Shown here: piece by piece, positions 27,656 through 36,751 of the stretch
Layout of the letters: every line of letters starts with the position of its first letter
Numbering within the stretch: position 1 is the stretch's first letter
NCBI RefSeq assembly: GCF_900168125.1
Contig: NZ_FUZF01000001.1
Coordinates: 476,676-540,675 of the forward strand
From: Sphingobacterium nematocida
Lineage (GTDB): Bacteria; Bacteroidota; Bacteroidia; Sphingobacteriales; Sphingobacteriaceae
DNA length: 64,000 nucleotides
Direction: 5' to 3'
Program-made: the position numbers and the translations under genes
The notes under the pieces: generated by a model
The model's database searches: none
What the model saw: the letters and a program-made list of their open reading frames with translations, nothing else
What the model was told of the DNA's origin: nothing

Positions 27656-28185
27656 AATCCATTGATTAACAAAATGACAATGATATTCAAATAATCTGCT
27701 AGATGAATACGTAGATGCCGGAGAGCTTTCGTCATGTGCCCCTCTACTGTTTTTAGCGACAGCTCCAAAACCGCTGCAATCTCATGGTACTTCAATTCCT
27801 GAAAACGACTCATCTCAAATACGACCCTACTCTTTTCGGGCAACTTGGACAGCGCCACATGCAATTGATTCTTCAACTCCTTGTCAGCCCCATCGATATA
27901 GGTTTCTACATTTCCGTGCTGCTGTTGGTGGGTCGCATAGCGCTGCTTTAAGTGTCCTCTTTTTATAACATTCAGACATTCGTAATAAACCGATTTATAC
28001 AGATATGATTTAACTGAGGTATGGATTACATTCTCCCAATCTCGCTCCCAAAATCGCAAGAAAACTTGCTGTACAGCCTCTTCTGCCGTGTCCGAATCAT
28101 CAAGAATCTTGTAGGCATAACCATGCAAAGCTTTAAAGTGCTCCCTAAATACCTGTTCAAAATTTGTTTCTTTTTGCAAAGACAT
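27652..28185 (-). CDS. ECF RNA polymerase sigma factor
   Basis: A 177-residue sigma-70 family protein. Region 2 has FKALHGYAYKILDDSDTAEEAVQQVFLRFW, and region 4 has LPEKSRVVFEMSRFQELKYHEIAAVL followed by SLKTVEGHMTKALRHLR, the HTH. It belongs to the Bacteroidota FecI-like group. It is first in a sigma-fecR-surface protein operon. The C-terminal tail LNIIVILLINGL is hydrophobic, as in several paralogues of this group. Confidence 0.92.
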   Translation of the reverse strand: MSLQKETNFEQVFREHFKALHGYAYKILDDSDTAEEAVQQVFLRFWERDWENVIHTSVKSYLYKSVYYECLNVIKRGHLKQRYATHQQQHGNVETYIDGADKELKNQLHVALSKLPEKSRVVFEMSRFQELKYHEIAAVLELSLKTVEGHMTKALRHLRIHLADYLNIIVILLINGL

Positions 28186-28357
28186 ACATTTAATTAATTA
28201 ACCATTAACTGTCATTTATACTAACAAGACAGTTCTATCGCGCTATACCCTTATATTTTTTTTCTTTTTTATCATTCTTTAAAAGAAAGAAACTAGTCCT
28301 AAATTAAAAGCAAGGGTATAATCACTTTTAGTTGTCAAAACTATAAAAAGTAATGTT

Positions 28358-28462
28358 ATGCTACTACTCTTGTTATTCATGATTCCTCTCTTGCTGACAG
28401 CAATCGTTAGTTACGTCCTTATGACTTTAATCCGATTAGTACATGAACATACCGAAGACTAA
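28358..28462 (+). CDS. Possible 34-residue membrane peptide
   Basis: An ORF of 34 codons, MLLLLLFMIPLLLTAIVSYV then MTLIRLVHEHTED: one hydrophobic segment and a charged tail. It ends 7 nt before the ATG used for the acyltransferase gene (28470), so it is likely to be its operon partner if it is real. An inverted repeat (28245-28252 with 28312-28319) lies upstream. No homologue is known to me. Hydrophobic composition and tight spacing are the only evidence. Confidence 0.35.
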   Translation: MLLLLLFMIPLLLTAIVSYVLMTLIRLVHEHTED

Positions 28463-28469
28463 ATCAACC

Positions 28470-29237
28470 ATGAACAAAATATATAATTTTTCAGGATTTC
28501 TCATAGGCAAGGTATTTCGATACCGGAGCGAAGTGGTCACTCAGAATCTAGCTCGTTCTTTGCCTCTGAGCAAATACAGCGAGTTATCGTATCAATACCA
28601 ACGTTTTTATCGAAACATGAGTCGCATAATACTCGAAGTATTATTTCCAAATCGCCCTCAATTGATTATTAGTTCCGAAATGTACCGTACCCTGCACCAG
28701 ATCCACCAACAGCAACGGAATATCATTTTGATGCTGGGCCATTATGGCAATTGGGAAATCTTAGGTAAACTTCCATTACACCTAGATATCCCAATACAAT
28801 CGCTCTATAAGCCGGTAAAAAACAAGTGGATCAACCGATTATTGCTAAACAGGCGTCAGCAATATGGAGTACAACTCCTCCCTGCCGATCAGGCTGCAAA
28901 AAAACTTCTTGGCTCCCGTTCCTCTCCCGCCATAACGTTATTCATCGCGGATCAGTTTCCCGGAAAAGGAAATGGCTTGGAAATCGATTTCTTAAGCCAG
29001 TCTACTCATATGTTTATGGGGCCAGAACGAATAGCCCGTCGGATCGATGCCTATGTCGCTTATATAGAACTCCGCCCTATAGACACTTACAAATGGAAAG
29101 CCTATCTGCATCCAATCTCCACGCATGCTGCCAAAAGCACGGTAGGACAAATTACCCGATCTTTTACCCGAAAACTGGAAAGCAGTATCCTTCAAGACCC
29201 CACCTGGTGGTTATGGTCTCACAAGCGATGGAAATAA
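28470..29237 (+). CDS. LpxL/HtrB-family lipid A acyltransferase
   Basis: A 255-residue protein; the ATG at 28470 avoids overlap with the small ORF, while 28443 is a possible earlier start. The acyltransferase motif GHYGNWEILGK (His-x4-Glu) is near residue 88, and ADQFPGKGNGLEIDFLSQSTHMFMGPE and TWWLWSHKRWK are typical of the Bacteroidota LpxL/lysophospholipid acyltransferase group. It adds a secondary acyl chain to lipid A or a related lipid at the inner membrane. Slightly short compared with E. coli LpxL, as usual for this group. Confidence 0.85.
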   Translation: MNKIYNFSGFLIGKVFRYRSEVVTQNLARSLPLSKYSELSYQYQRFYRNMSRIILEVLFPNRPQLIISSEMYRTLHQIHQQQRNIILMLGHYGNWEILGKLPLHLDIPIQSLYKPVKNKWINRLLLNRRQQYGVQLLPADQAAKKLLGSRSSPAITLFIADQFPGKGNGLEIDFLSQSTHMFMGPERIARRIDAYVAYIELRPIDTYKWKAYLHPISTHAAKSTVGQITRSFTRKLESSILQDPTWWLWSHKRWK

Positions 29238-29317
29238 ATATAAAAAAGTTAAGGGTATACTTTAGTTAGACTATCATATTAATAAAGAAACTACAAAAAT
29301 ATATTAAAACAATAACA

Positions 29318-29881
29318 ATGAAAAAACAATTAACGTACGGTCTGCTTTTAGCAGCAATGGGATTCGGTCTTAATCAGGAAACTAAAGCACAAGAGGTTGA
29401 CTTTGGCATCAAATTCGGTGGCCAGTATCATATGCCATCTTTTGGAGCAGACATAGTGAAAACTTCTGATTCAAAATTCGGTTTCGAAGCAGGCGCATTT
29501 GTACGCACTAAAGAACGTCTCTATGGTCAGGCAGATTTAGGAATGTCTTTCTACAAATATGCTTACAGTATCAACAATACCAAATACACGCCAAAATTCT
29601 ATCAGTTGAACTTGCCTATCCAACTTGGATATCGTGTGATAGAATCAGACAAGCTCACGTTGCGAACAGCCATCGGAGCACAGCTAAACTATCAGTTAAA
29701 GAAAAACAAGGCATATACCAATAATTTCAATACAGTAACCTACGATGGGTTAATCAATATCGGCACCGATATCAAGCAATTTTCCATCGATCTGAAATAC
29801 AACCACGGCATCAACAAGCTGAGCAAAGAGCTTGACGCCAAAAACAGATTCCTAGGTCTATCTGTTGGTTATAGATTTTAA
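29318..29881 (+). CDS. PorT-like outer-membrane beta-barrel protein
   Basis: A 187-residue protein with a signal peptide (cleavage after KAQ) and alternating beta-strand pattern ending in the aromatic GLSVGYRF, an outer-membrane insertion signal. It resembles the small OmpW/PorT-like 8-strand barrels of Bacteroidota. Ligand or role unknown. It has its own terminator and about 80 nt of upstream DNA, so it is probably a single-gene unit. Confidence 0.75.
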   Translation: MKKQLTYGLLLAAMGFGLNQETKAQEVDFGIKFGGQYHMPSFGADIVKTSDSKFGFEAGAFVRTKERLYGQADLGMSFYKYAYSINNTKYTPKFYQLNLPIQLGYRVIESDKLTLRTAIGAQLNYQLKKNKAYTNNFNTVTYDGLINIGTDIKQFSIDLKYNHGINKLSKELDAKNRFLGLSVGYRF

Positions 29882-29920
29882 TACAAAAGGGAGGCGATAT
29901 TAACGCCTCCCTTTTGTATT
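29880..29920. terminator. Terminator after the barrel gene
   Basis: A perfect 17-bp stem (29880-29896 with 29904-29920), 7-nt loop; A-rich on the left edge and T-rich on the right. Confidence 0.85.
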
Positions 29921-29978
29921 AAGAAGTCTCATTTTTTTTTCCAAACTTTACCTGTGTTAAATTAAACTCAGGTATTAT

Positions 29979-31373
29979 ATGTTTTCTGCACACACTTATC
30001 AGTCCCGAAGGACTGAGCTTCAAAAACAGGTTTCAGAAGGTATCCTCCTTTTCTTAGGGAATATTGAAAACCCTATCAATTTCGAACACAATGTATATCC
30101 TTTTCGCCAAGACAGTACGTTCTTGTACTACTTCGGCATTCAAGCTCCTCGCATAGCAGCTATTATAGATATCGACCAAAATAAAACCATTATTTTTGGA
30201 GATGAACTATCCATAGATGCTATTGTATGGATGGGACAGCAGGAGTCTTTATATGAAAAGTCATTAAAATCAGGGGTGCAAGAGACCTTGCCATTCCAGC
30301 AACTATCTTCCTATGTACAGCAGGCGCAAAAAGGCAACCGAACGGTACATTACCTCCCTCCCTATCAAGCCATAAACAAACTATTACTTAGTGAATTACT
30401 CCATATAAGTATCGCAAGCATTACACCTTCAGCACCTTTTATTCAGGCAGTGGTAGCACAACGGTCCATCAAAGAAGTACAAGAAATCAACGAAATCGAA
30501 AAAGCACTGCATGTATCTGCGGAGATGCATCTATTAGCCATGCGCATGGCAAAACCAGGAATGCAAGAATTGCATGTTGCTAATGCTGTACAACACTATG
30601 CTTATGACCAGAACTGCCGCTTTGCCTACCCTCCCATTGTAACCGTACATGGAGAAATTCTCCACAATGCTTATCAACAACATTACTTAAAACAAGGAGA
30701 TCTCCTACTTAATGATTCAGGTGCCGAGACCGCTATGGGCTATGCCGGAGACCTCACCCGTACATTTCCGGTAAGTTTGAGTTTTTCCGCTCGGCAGCGC
30801 GACCTATACAACATCGTACTCAAGGCCTTTGAAGAAGCAAGAGACAGTATGAAACCCGGAGTAAGATTTAAAGATATACACCTACTCGCTGCCAGACATC
30901 TTGTCGAGGGACTGATAGGTGTCGGCTTAATGAAAGGTAACCCCGAAGAAGCTGTACAGGCTCATGCGCATACCCTATTTTTTCAATGTGGTCTAGGACA
31001 TATGATGGGGCTTGATGTACACGATATGGAAGATCTAGGCGAACAATACGTAGGCTATACCGAAGATGAGCCCAAAGATACCCATACTTTTGGTCTAAAA
31101 TCCCTTCGACTAGGCCGCAAATTAGAAACAGGGTTTGTATTGACTGTCGAGCCTGGAATCTACATCATTCCTGAACTAATTGACATCTGGAAAAAGGAAA
31201 ATAAACTTTCCCAATTTATCAATTACGACTTGTTGGAGACCTATCGCGACTTTGGTGGTATACGCATCGAAGACAACTTCCTGATTACTGCCGATGGTTT
31301 CCGTTTATTAGGTCCAGAATTAATAAAATCAGCAAAGGATATTGAAAACTATAGATCAAATCATGCGCAATAA
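29979..31373 (+). CDS. pepP: Xaa-Pro aminopeptidase (aminopeptidase P)
   Basis: A 464-residue pita-bread metallopeptidase. The five metal ligands are in LLLNDSGAE (Asp), GDLTRTFPV (Asp), CGLGHMMGLDVHDMED (His), VLTVEPGIYI (Glu) and GGIRIEDNFLI (Glu). The N-terminal creatinase-like domain has FRQDSTFLYYFG. It removes the first residue from peptides with Pro at position 2. It overlaps the DPP IV gene by 11 nt, a proline-peptide degradation pair. Confidence 0.92.
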   Translation: MFSAHTYQSRRTELQKQVSEGILLFLGNIENPINFEHNVYPFRQDSTFLYYFGIQAPRIAAIIDIDQNKTIIFGDELSIDAIVWMGQQESLYEKSLKSGVQETLPFQQLSSYVQQAQKGNRTVHYLPPYQAINKLLLSELLHISIASITPSAPFIQAVVAQRSIKEVQEINEIEKALHVSAEMHLLAMRMAKPGMQELHVANAVQHYAYDQNCRFAYPPIVTVHGEILHNAYQQHYLKQGDLLLNDSGAETAMGYAGDLTRTFPVSLSFSARQRDLYNIVLKAFEEARDSMKPGVRFKDIHLLAARHLVEGLIGVGLMKGNPEEAVQAHAHTLFFQCGLGHMMGLDVHDMEDLGEQYVGYTEDEPKDTHTFGLKSLRLGRKLETGFVLTVEPGIYIIPELIDIWKKENKLSQFINYDLLETYRDFGGIRIEDNFLITADGFRLLGPELIKSAKDIENYRSNHAQ

Positions 31374-33540
31374 AACAAATTTACTTTTTATAGCCGTACT
31401 AACCATCCATCTCTTACAGACGCTATCTACCGCTGCACAGACGCAGTGGACTGACGACGGCAAAGGTTATTATGACTTCTCTAAAGATGGTGTCGTAGTC
31501 ATTAACTTACTTAACCCACAAAAAAAAGAGGTATTTCTTGCAGCAAAAGACCTTACCCCCGCTGGACAAGGTGCGCCATTGGAAGTTCAAAGCTTCCAGC
31601 TATCTCCTGATAAAAACACCCTGCTTCTTTTTGTAAATACCAAGCGAGTGTGGCGTGAAAATACACGTGGAGATTATTGGTTATACAGCTTAGACAAAAA
31701 GACCTTGACACAGGTGGGTAAAGGGCTAGCCGAATCGTCCTTAATGTTTGCAAAGTTCTCTCCTGATGGAAAGCAGGTGGCTTACGTATCTAAACATAAT
31801 ATCTACATCGAAAACATTAAAACACAGCAATACCAACAAATAACAAAAGACGGTACCGAACGTATGATCAACGGAACCTTTGACTGGGCTTATGAAGAAG
31901 AGTTTGGAACAAAGGATGGATTCCGCTGGTCGTCAGACGGAAATAAGATTGCTTTTTGGAAGCAGGACGCCAAAGACACCCGGCATTTTTACATGATCAA
32001 TAATACAGACAGTCTTTATTCTTTCATCATTCCGGTAGAATATCCAAAAGTAGGTCTTAAACCTTCGGCAACTTCCCTTTGGGTTTACGATCTAAAGAAC
32101 AGCTCTACAAAGCAACTTCGCGTACCGGGAGATCCTAGCCAACACTATATTCCACGTATGGAGTGGACATTAGATTCAAAGTCAGTTATTTTACAACAGT
32201 TAAACCGCAAACAGAACGAAAGCAAGATCATCCTTGCAGATGCAAACTCTGGAGAGACCCACACCATACATACAGAAACTGACAAAGCATGGGTTGATAT
32301 CAAGGCACGCTGGAACAATGGCGATCCGAGTGGTTGGGATTGGGTTGACGGAGGGAAAGCGTTTATTTGGCTATCTGAAAAGTCAGGTTGGAGACAGATT
32401 TATAAAATAGATCTACAAGGAAAAGAGACGCTATTGAGTAAAGATGATTTTGATATCATTCAGATAGACCGCATCGATCCGCTATCCAAAAGCATTTATT
32501 TTAGCGCTTCACCAGAAAATGCCACGCAAAAACACCTATACCTACTTCCTTTCTCAGGCGGAAAGGCAAAACGTCTTACCCCCAAGGAACTAAAAGGTAC
32601 AAATAAGTACAATATATCTCCAAACGGAAAAATAGCGATCTTGACAAAGAGTAGTAGTACCTACTATGGTGAAGGATCGATCATTTCACTTCCCGATCAC
32701 ACAGAACTCGTACCGGCACAACAGGAGGTTTATGCCGATAGTCAATCTGCTAAAACTGAATTCTTCCAAATCACCACTATTGATGGAATCACGCTCGATG
32801 GCTGGATGGTCAAACCGAAGAACTTTGATCCGCAAAAGAAATATCCTATTGTATTTTATGTGTATGGCGAACCGGCCTCACAGACTGTCACAGATAACTT
32901 CTATACGGGCAAAAACTTTCTCTATGCCGGAGATATGGCCGAAGATGGCTATCTCTATGTCTCACTGGAAAACCGAGGTGCACCGGCTCCCCGCGGAAGA
33001 GATTGGCGCAAGTCAATTTACAGAAACATCGGTATAATCAATATTAGAGATCAAGCCATGGGTGCCAAAGAGGTCTTCAAATGGGGATTTGTAGACACAA
33101 CCCGAGTTGCAGTATGGGGATGGTCTGGCGGTGGTGCGTCCACACTAAATTTGCTGGGGCAATACCCCGAAATCTACCAAACAGGAATCTCAATAGCACC
33201 GGTTACCAATCAATTGCTCTACGACAATATCTATCAGGAACGCTATATGGGCCTACCACAAGAAAATGAAGCAGACTTTATAAAAGGATCTGCACTGTCG
33301 TATGCAAAAAATGTTAGGGGCAATCTGTTGTTGATCCATGGGACTGGCGATGACAATGTGCACTATCAAAATGCTGAAGTATACATCAATGAATTGATCA
33401 AACATAAAATTCCATTTGATATGATGGCCTACCCTAACCGTAGTCATTCGATCAACGAAGGGGAAGGTACCTCGGCACATTTGTCTCATCTATTTACCCG
33501 ATATCTACGACAACACTGTCCTCCTGGAGCCAAGCAATAA
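31363..33540 (+). CDS. Dipeptidyl peptidase IV family serine peptidase
   Basis: A 725-residue S9B peptidase from ATG (MRNKTNLLFI) with signal peptide ending AAQ. The N-terminal beta-propeller has DWAYEEEFGTKDGFRWS, the double-Glu site that holds the free N terminus. The catalytic triad is S588 in WGWSGGGAS, D663 or D664 in HGTGDDNVHYQ, and H695 in NRSHSI. It releases X-Pro dipeptides in the periplasm. Co-transcribed with pepP. Confidence 0.93.
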   Translation: MRNKTNLLFIAVLTIHLLQTLSTAAQTQWTDDGKGYYDFSKDGVVVINLLNPQKKEVFLAAKDLTPAGQGAPLEVQSFQLSPDKNTLLLFVNTKRVWRENTRGDYWLYSLDKKTLTQVGKGLAESSLMFAKFSPDGKQVAYVSKHNIYIENIKTQQYQQITKDGTERMINGTFDWAYEEEFGTKDGFRWSSDGNKIAFWKQDAKDTRHFYMINNTDSLYSFIIPVEYPKVGLKPSATSLWVYDLKNSSTKQLRVPGDPSQHYIPRMEWTLDSKSVILQQLNRKQNESKIILADANSGETHTIHTETDKAWVDIKARWNNGDPSGWDWVDGGKAFIWLSEKSGWRQIYKIDLQGKETLLSKDDFDIIQIDRIDPLSKSIYFSASPENATQKHLYLLPFSGGKAKRLTPKELKGTNKYNISPNGKIAILTKSSSTYYGEGSIISLPDHTELVPAQQEVYADSQSAKTEFFQITTIDGITLDGWMVKPKNFDPQKKYPIVFYVYGEPASQTVTDNFYTGKNFLYAGDMAEDGYLYVSLENRGAPAPRGRDWRKSIYRNIGIINIRDQAMGAKEVFKWGFVDTTRVAVWGWSGGGASTLNLLGQYPEIYQTGISIAPVTNQLLYDNIYQERYMGLPQENEADFIKGSALSYAKNVRGNLLLIHGTGDDNVHYQNAEVYINELIKHKIPFDMMAYPNRSHSINEGEGTSAHLSHLFTRYLRQHCPPGAKQ

Positions 33541-33545
33541 CGATT

Positions 33546-33573
33546 ATAAAACTTGTCAGATGGCAAGTTTTAT
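33546..33573 (+). terminator. Terminator after the DPP IV gene
   Basis: A perfect 10-bp stem ATAAAACTTG/CAAGTTTTAT (33546-33555 with 33564-33573) starting 5 nt after the stop codon, with T-rich right arm. Confidence 0.7.
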
Positions 33574-33618
33574 TTGCTTCAAACTGATTATTATTGTCTT
33601 GTCAAAAATTTCATAACC

Positions 33619-34317
33619 ATGAAAAAGCTATTTAAGGAACAATGTCGGAACTGTCTAAAATTGGTAATTGCTGTATCCTGCTTGGCAACCATGTCATTAC
33701 CAAAGTCTTTTGCGTCTTCTAATAGAGGCGATCTAAATCGGATAATCCAAAATCAAACTACACAAAAGCTCGTCACACAAGATAGTAGCGATTTAAGCAA
33801 GCTTATACAATACTATCAGGAGACCAGCATTGCTTTGCAAAACAGTATTTCTGGGCTGAGTAACGAACAATTACGATTCAAAACCGATGAAAACCATTGG
33901 TCGGTTAGCCAATGCCTAGAGCACATTATCCTAACGGAGAGAATGCTTTTTGGCATGATCCAACAACAACTAGAAAAAGATTCGCAGCTGGATTCTAAAA
34001 GTCAGCGTAGTCAGACTGATGAGGAAATTGTAAAGACAATTACTAATCGAAGCCAAAAATTCCAAGCACCGGAAACACTACAACCCAAAGGGCAATACGA
34101 GACCACAAATGCAGCTTGGGAAGATTTCAGCAAAGAACGCAATTTGATAACTGATTACATAAAAAAAGCCGATATTGTTAAGTTACGTAGTCATTTGAGT
34201 AAATACCCAACTGGCGTTGCAGATGGATATCAAAGTCTACTATTTCTTGCTGCACATACAGCAAGACACACAGCACAGATTCAAGAGATAAAATCTAATG
34301 CTAATTTCCCAAAGTAA
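33619..34317 (+). CDS. Exported DinB-like protein
   Basis: A 232-residue protein from ATG (MKKLFKEQCRN) with a signal-like segment to about residue 35, then a DinB/YfiT four-helix domain. Putative metal ligands: His in SVSQCLEHIILTER and the pair in AAHTARHTAQIQE. DinB family enzymes use a bound metal for thiol-dependent chemistry, but the function of exported members is unknown. The earlier in-frame start at 33553 lies inside the terminator hairpin and is unlikely. Confidence 0.72.
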   Translation: MKKLFKEQCRNCLKLVIAVSCLATMSLPKSFASSNRGDLNRIIQNQTTQKLVTQDSSDLSKLIQYYQETSIALQNSISGLSNEQLRFKTDENHWSVSQCLEHIILTERMLFGMIQQQLEKDSQLDSKSQRSQTDEEIVKTITNRSQKFQAPETLQPKGQYETTNAAWEDFSKERNLITDYIKKADIVKLRSHLSKYPTGVADGYQSLLFLAAHTARHTAQIQEIKSNANFPK

Positions 34318-34366
34318 TTTAGAGGTTATACTTGCTATTTTGATTTAAAGCTTGTAACTTTATTAT

Positions 34367-34401
34367 CAAGGTGGTATAACTATCCCAGTGTTATCACCTT
34401 G
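34367..34401. terminator. Hairpin before the small membrane protein genes
   Basis: CAAGGTG (34367-34373) pairs with CACCTTG (34395-34401) and ATAAC with GTTAT inside it, with a 2-nt bulge. It probably ends the DinB transcript. Confidence 0.5.
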
Positions 34402-34418
34402 CTTATAAATCTAAGTAC

Positions 34419-34589
34419 ATGAGAAAATTCAAATTAGACCAAACGTTGGTACCTGTAGCAATGTTATTATTAATTGTTGGGATGACAAGTAGTGATACCT
34501 ATATTAAGTTTACATTGATGGGAATATCTATACTCCTAAATTTCACAGCGCTATTGATCAATACCCAGCAGATTAAAAACAAAGAATAA
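34419..34589 (+). CDS. Small membrane protein, 56 residues
   Basis: An ORF of 56 codons (MRKFKLDQTLVPVAMLLLIV...QQIKNKE) with two hydrophobic segments (about 11-24 and 31-47) and a charged end. It starts a group of three small unknown genes on this strand. No family recognised. A hydrophobic, codon-plausible ORF with a Lys-rich N terminus supports a real product, but no ribosome site is clear. Confidence 0.45.
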   Translation: MRKFKLDQTLVPVAMLLLIVGMTSSDTYIKFTLMGISILLNFTALLINTQQIKNKE

Positions 34590-34642
34590 AACTTCTTCAT
34601 AGGAGAAAGCATACGTGCAATAGTTTTTTTTAGCTTATTGTC

Positions 34643-34650
34643 TATCTTTG
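34643..34650 (+). promoter_or_regulatory. -7 box for the 34659 gene
   Basis: TATCTTTG matches TAnnTTTG exactly and ends 8 nt before the ATG, so the mRNA leader would be only a few bases. Confidence 0.5.
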
Positions 34651-34658
34651 TTATCCCA

Positions 34659-34964
34659 ATGGAAACAGCACAAAAAAGAACCATAGCACAGCAGAAACAA
34701 CGCAGCATTCTTCTACTTATTGGTATATATATTACCCTATTCTTTCTTCTCATTCTCTTATTTCCAAAGGAGAATGATATGGTTTACATTCCGCTCTACT
34801 ATCTTGCGGCCGTTACCGTATTACAGTTCAGTTATATTCTGTATTACAAGTTTCCCTTTAAATCCTGGCCTGTAGGATTATTAATTGTACTTATATTACT
34901 ATTATCCCTTTTCATAGCTTTTAGTGTTTATATTACGGGATTAGCAGCTGCTTACCAACATTAG
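34659..34964 (+). CDS. Small membrane protein, three predicted membrane segments
   Basis: A 101-residue protein from METAQKRTIAQQ; a TTG 7 codons earlier overlaps the promoter box. Hydrophobic segments are at about 18-35, 43-62 and 72-95. No family recognised. It ends 4 nt before the next gene, so the two are probably translated together. Confidence 0.55.
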   Translation: METAQKRTIAQQKQRSILLLIGIYITLFFLLILLFPKENDMVYIPLYYLAAVTVLQFSYILYYKFPFKSWPVGLLIVLILLLSLFIAFSVYITGLAAAYQH

Positions 34965-34968
34965 TACA

Positions 34969-35616
34969 ATGAATGCATTAAACAAAGTTTATATCTTTCT
35001 GATAGCCATCATTCTTGGCAGCACGGTGTTCCAGATACAAAGAACAAATCAAAAAGTTAATTATCGGACCGGTTGTTTCTCCGCAATTCCACTCCACGTA
35101 CGAAGTCTATACTTTTCGGACAAGCGCACGGACGAACTCGGTCATTTTTATGATCCGTATTCCGATTATTTTGCATGGGGGCAGGTCAATCAACATTTTG
35201 ATAACAACCGTATCGACATTCCCGACAGTCTACATATCAAGTACCTTTCCTACACAGATTCTTTGTTTTACGGCACCACGATTCCATTAAATGCAGCTAG
35301 TCCCATTTGGGAGAAGTACAAAACCTCTCCGGAATTGCTCATTTTCACACTAGGAATAGCAGACAAAGGAATAATTAAGCTATGGTGTTCGAGCAAATCA
35401 TTGGGCACACGACTTATTCTTTCCAAAAGACTGCCTGTCATCCGTCCTCAAGCAGAAGACCTATATTACAACAAGCCTCTTTCTGAAACACAGTATATCT
35501 CTGAGATCTTTGGTCTACTCGATGATAGCATCAAAAATAATATTAGACAAAACCTCTATAAAAAAGATTACAGTGATAGTATTAATTATCAAACTCCTGA
35601 CTATTTTTTAAAATAG
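34969..35616 (+). CDS. Hypothetical exported protein, possibly DUF2931-like
   Basis: A 215-residue protein with an N-terminal hydrophobic anchor or signal (VYIFLIAIILGSTVF). It has LLIFTLGIADKGIIKLWCSS, which recalls the conserved centre of DUF2931 proteins, and a following Leu-Pro segment, but the match is by eye only. It follows the three-segment membrane protein by 4 nt. Function unknown. Confidence 0.5.
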   Translation: MNALNKVYIFLIAIILGSTVFQIQRTNQKVNYRTGCFSAIPLHVRSLYFSDKRTDELGHFYDPYSDYFAWGQVNQHFDNNRIDIPDSLHIKYLSYTDSLFYGTTIPLNAASPIWEKYKTSPELLIFTLGIADKGIIKLWCSSKSLGTRLILSKRLPVIRPQAEDLYYNKPLSETQYISEIFGLLDDSIKNNIRQNLYKKDYSDSINYQTPDYFLK

Positions 35617-35873
35617 AACCTTTGATTTACCTATAAATATTCGCTTAATGCGAGTAGCTTTTAAGGAAGATTTTGTAGTTTTATGGCCAATAAATAAGCG
35701 AATCAACTATGCAGGGTTCGTGTCATCGGTAGCCCATACAACTACTTATAATATAATAAGAACTGCATGCCTTAAATATGCCTATAGGGAGCAGATTATA
35801 CATTCCCTAATTTTGAAAATTAATGATCGTGATTGTTGTTCAATCTGTAATGATCGTTATAAGGTAAACACTT

Positions 35874-36716
35874 ATGTCAATTAAAAATACCAAAATAGCT
35901 ATTCCAGCTGCACTTCTCTCTATGGCCTGTGTGCAGGGAGGGGCCTCTATCGCAAAACAATTATTCCCAGCCATAGGTGCCATCGGCACCAGCACTTTAC
36001 GCATCGGATTATCAGCCCTATTGCTTACGTTGATCAATCGACCCAAGTTTTCCAAATTCACAAGACAGCAATGGTTATATGCCGCCTTATATGGAATTGG
36101 TATCGCGGCAATGAATCTTATTTTCTATATGGCCATACAACGTATTCCGCTAGGGCTAGCAGTCACGGTCGAATTTGTAGGCCCGCTTTTTCTGGCTTTG
36201 GCTCTTTCACGCAAGCTTCTCGATATCGCATGGGCCCTCTTGGCCTGTATAGGGATATTGTTAATTGTCCCCTGGACAAACAGTGACATCGATCTAATAG
36301 GTCTAGGACTGGCATTGCTGGCCGGCATATTCTGGGCAATGTATATCGTTATGGGCGGTAAGGTATCAAAAGTCATGGAGGGCAAAGATGCTGTCACCAC
36401 AGGAATGCTATTTGCAACTTTGATCATCATTCCATTCTCTCTTTGGGACGGAGCTATTTTCCATGTTACACCATTACTATTACTTAAGGGATTGGGGGTA
36501 GCTATCTTCTCCAGTGCTCTTCCATTTTCTTTAGATTTCATAGCACTAAAACGTCTTCCCGCCAAAACCTTCAGTATCTTAACAAGCTTACAACCTGCTT
36601 TTGCGGCCTTCTCAGGATTACTTTTTCTTCATGAAGCCCTTACTTTCTCACAATGGATATCCATCTGTTGTGTAGTAGCAGCTAGTATGGGTACGACCAT
36701 TTTCAGCAAGGAATAG
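35874..36716 (+). CDS. EamA/RhtA-type exporter
   Basis: A 280-residue membrane protein with ten hydrophobic segments and two EamA halves. AIQRIPLGLAVTVEFVGPLF and FIALKRLPAKTFSILTSLQPAFAA are the conserved helices of the RhtA (threonine/homoserine exporter) group. The substrate is probably an amino acid or metabolite but is not shown. Stand-alone gene; the small ATPase gene follows after 35 nt. Confidence 0.87.
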   Translation: MSIKNTKIAIPAALLSMACVQGGASIAKQLFPAIGAIGTSTLRIGLSALLLTLINRPKFSKFTRQQWLYAALYGIGIAAMNLIFYMAIQRIPLGLAVTVEFVGPLFLALALSRKLLDIAWALLACIGILLIVPWTNSDIDLIGLGLALLAGIFWAMYIVMGGKVSKVMEGKDAVTTGMLFATLIIIPFSLWDGAIFHVTPLLLLKGLGVAIFSSALPFSLDFIALKRLPAKTFSILTSLQPAFAAFSGLLFLHEALTFSQWISICCVVAASMGTTIFSKE

Positions 36717-36751
36717 GTAGTAACTCCCCTATTACAAGTTTTACTATTATT

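Noticed and set aside
28245..28319. Inverted repeat rich in poly-T and poly-A before the 34-codon ORF, considered as a CRISPR or attachment-site remnant
   Set aside because: No repeated spacers or direct repeats; it is a simple stem-loop, possibly a terminator.
29262..29272. GTTAGACTA half-site like the DtxR operator before the barrel gene
   Set aside because: Only one arm matches; the second arm is absent.
35648..35884. 78-codon plus-strand ORF before the EamA gene
   Set aside because: Overlaps the EamA start and lacks any domain or ribosome site; two copies of AATGATCGT in it look regulatory or accidental.
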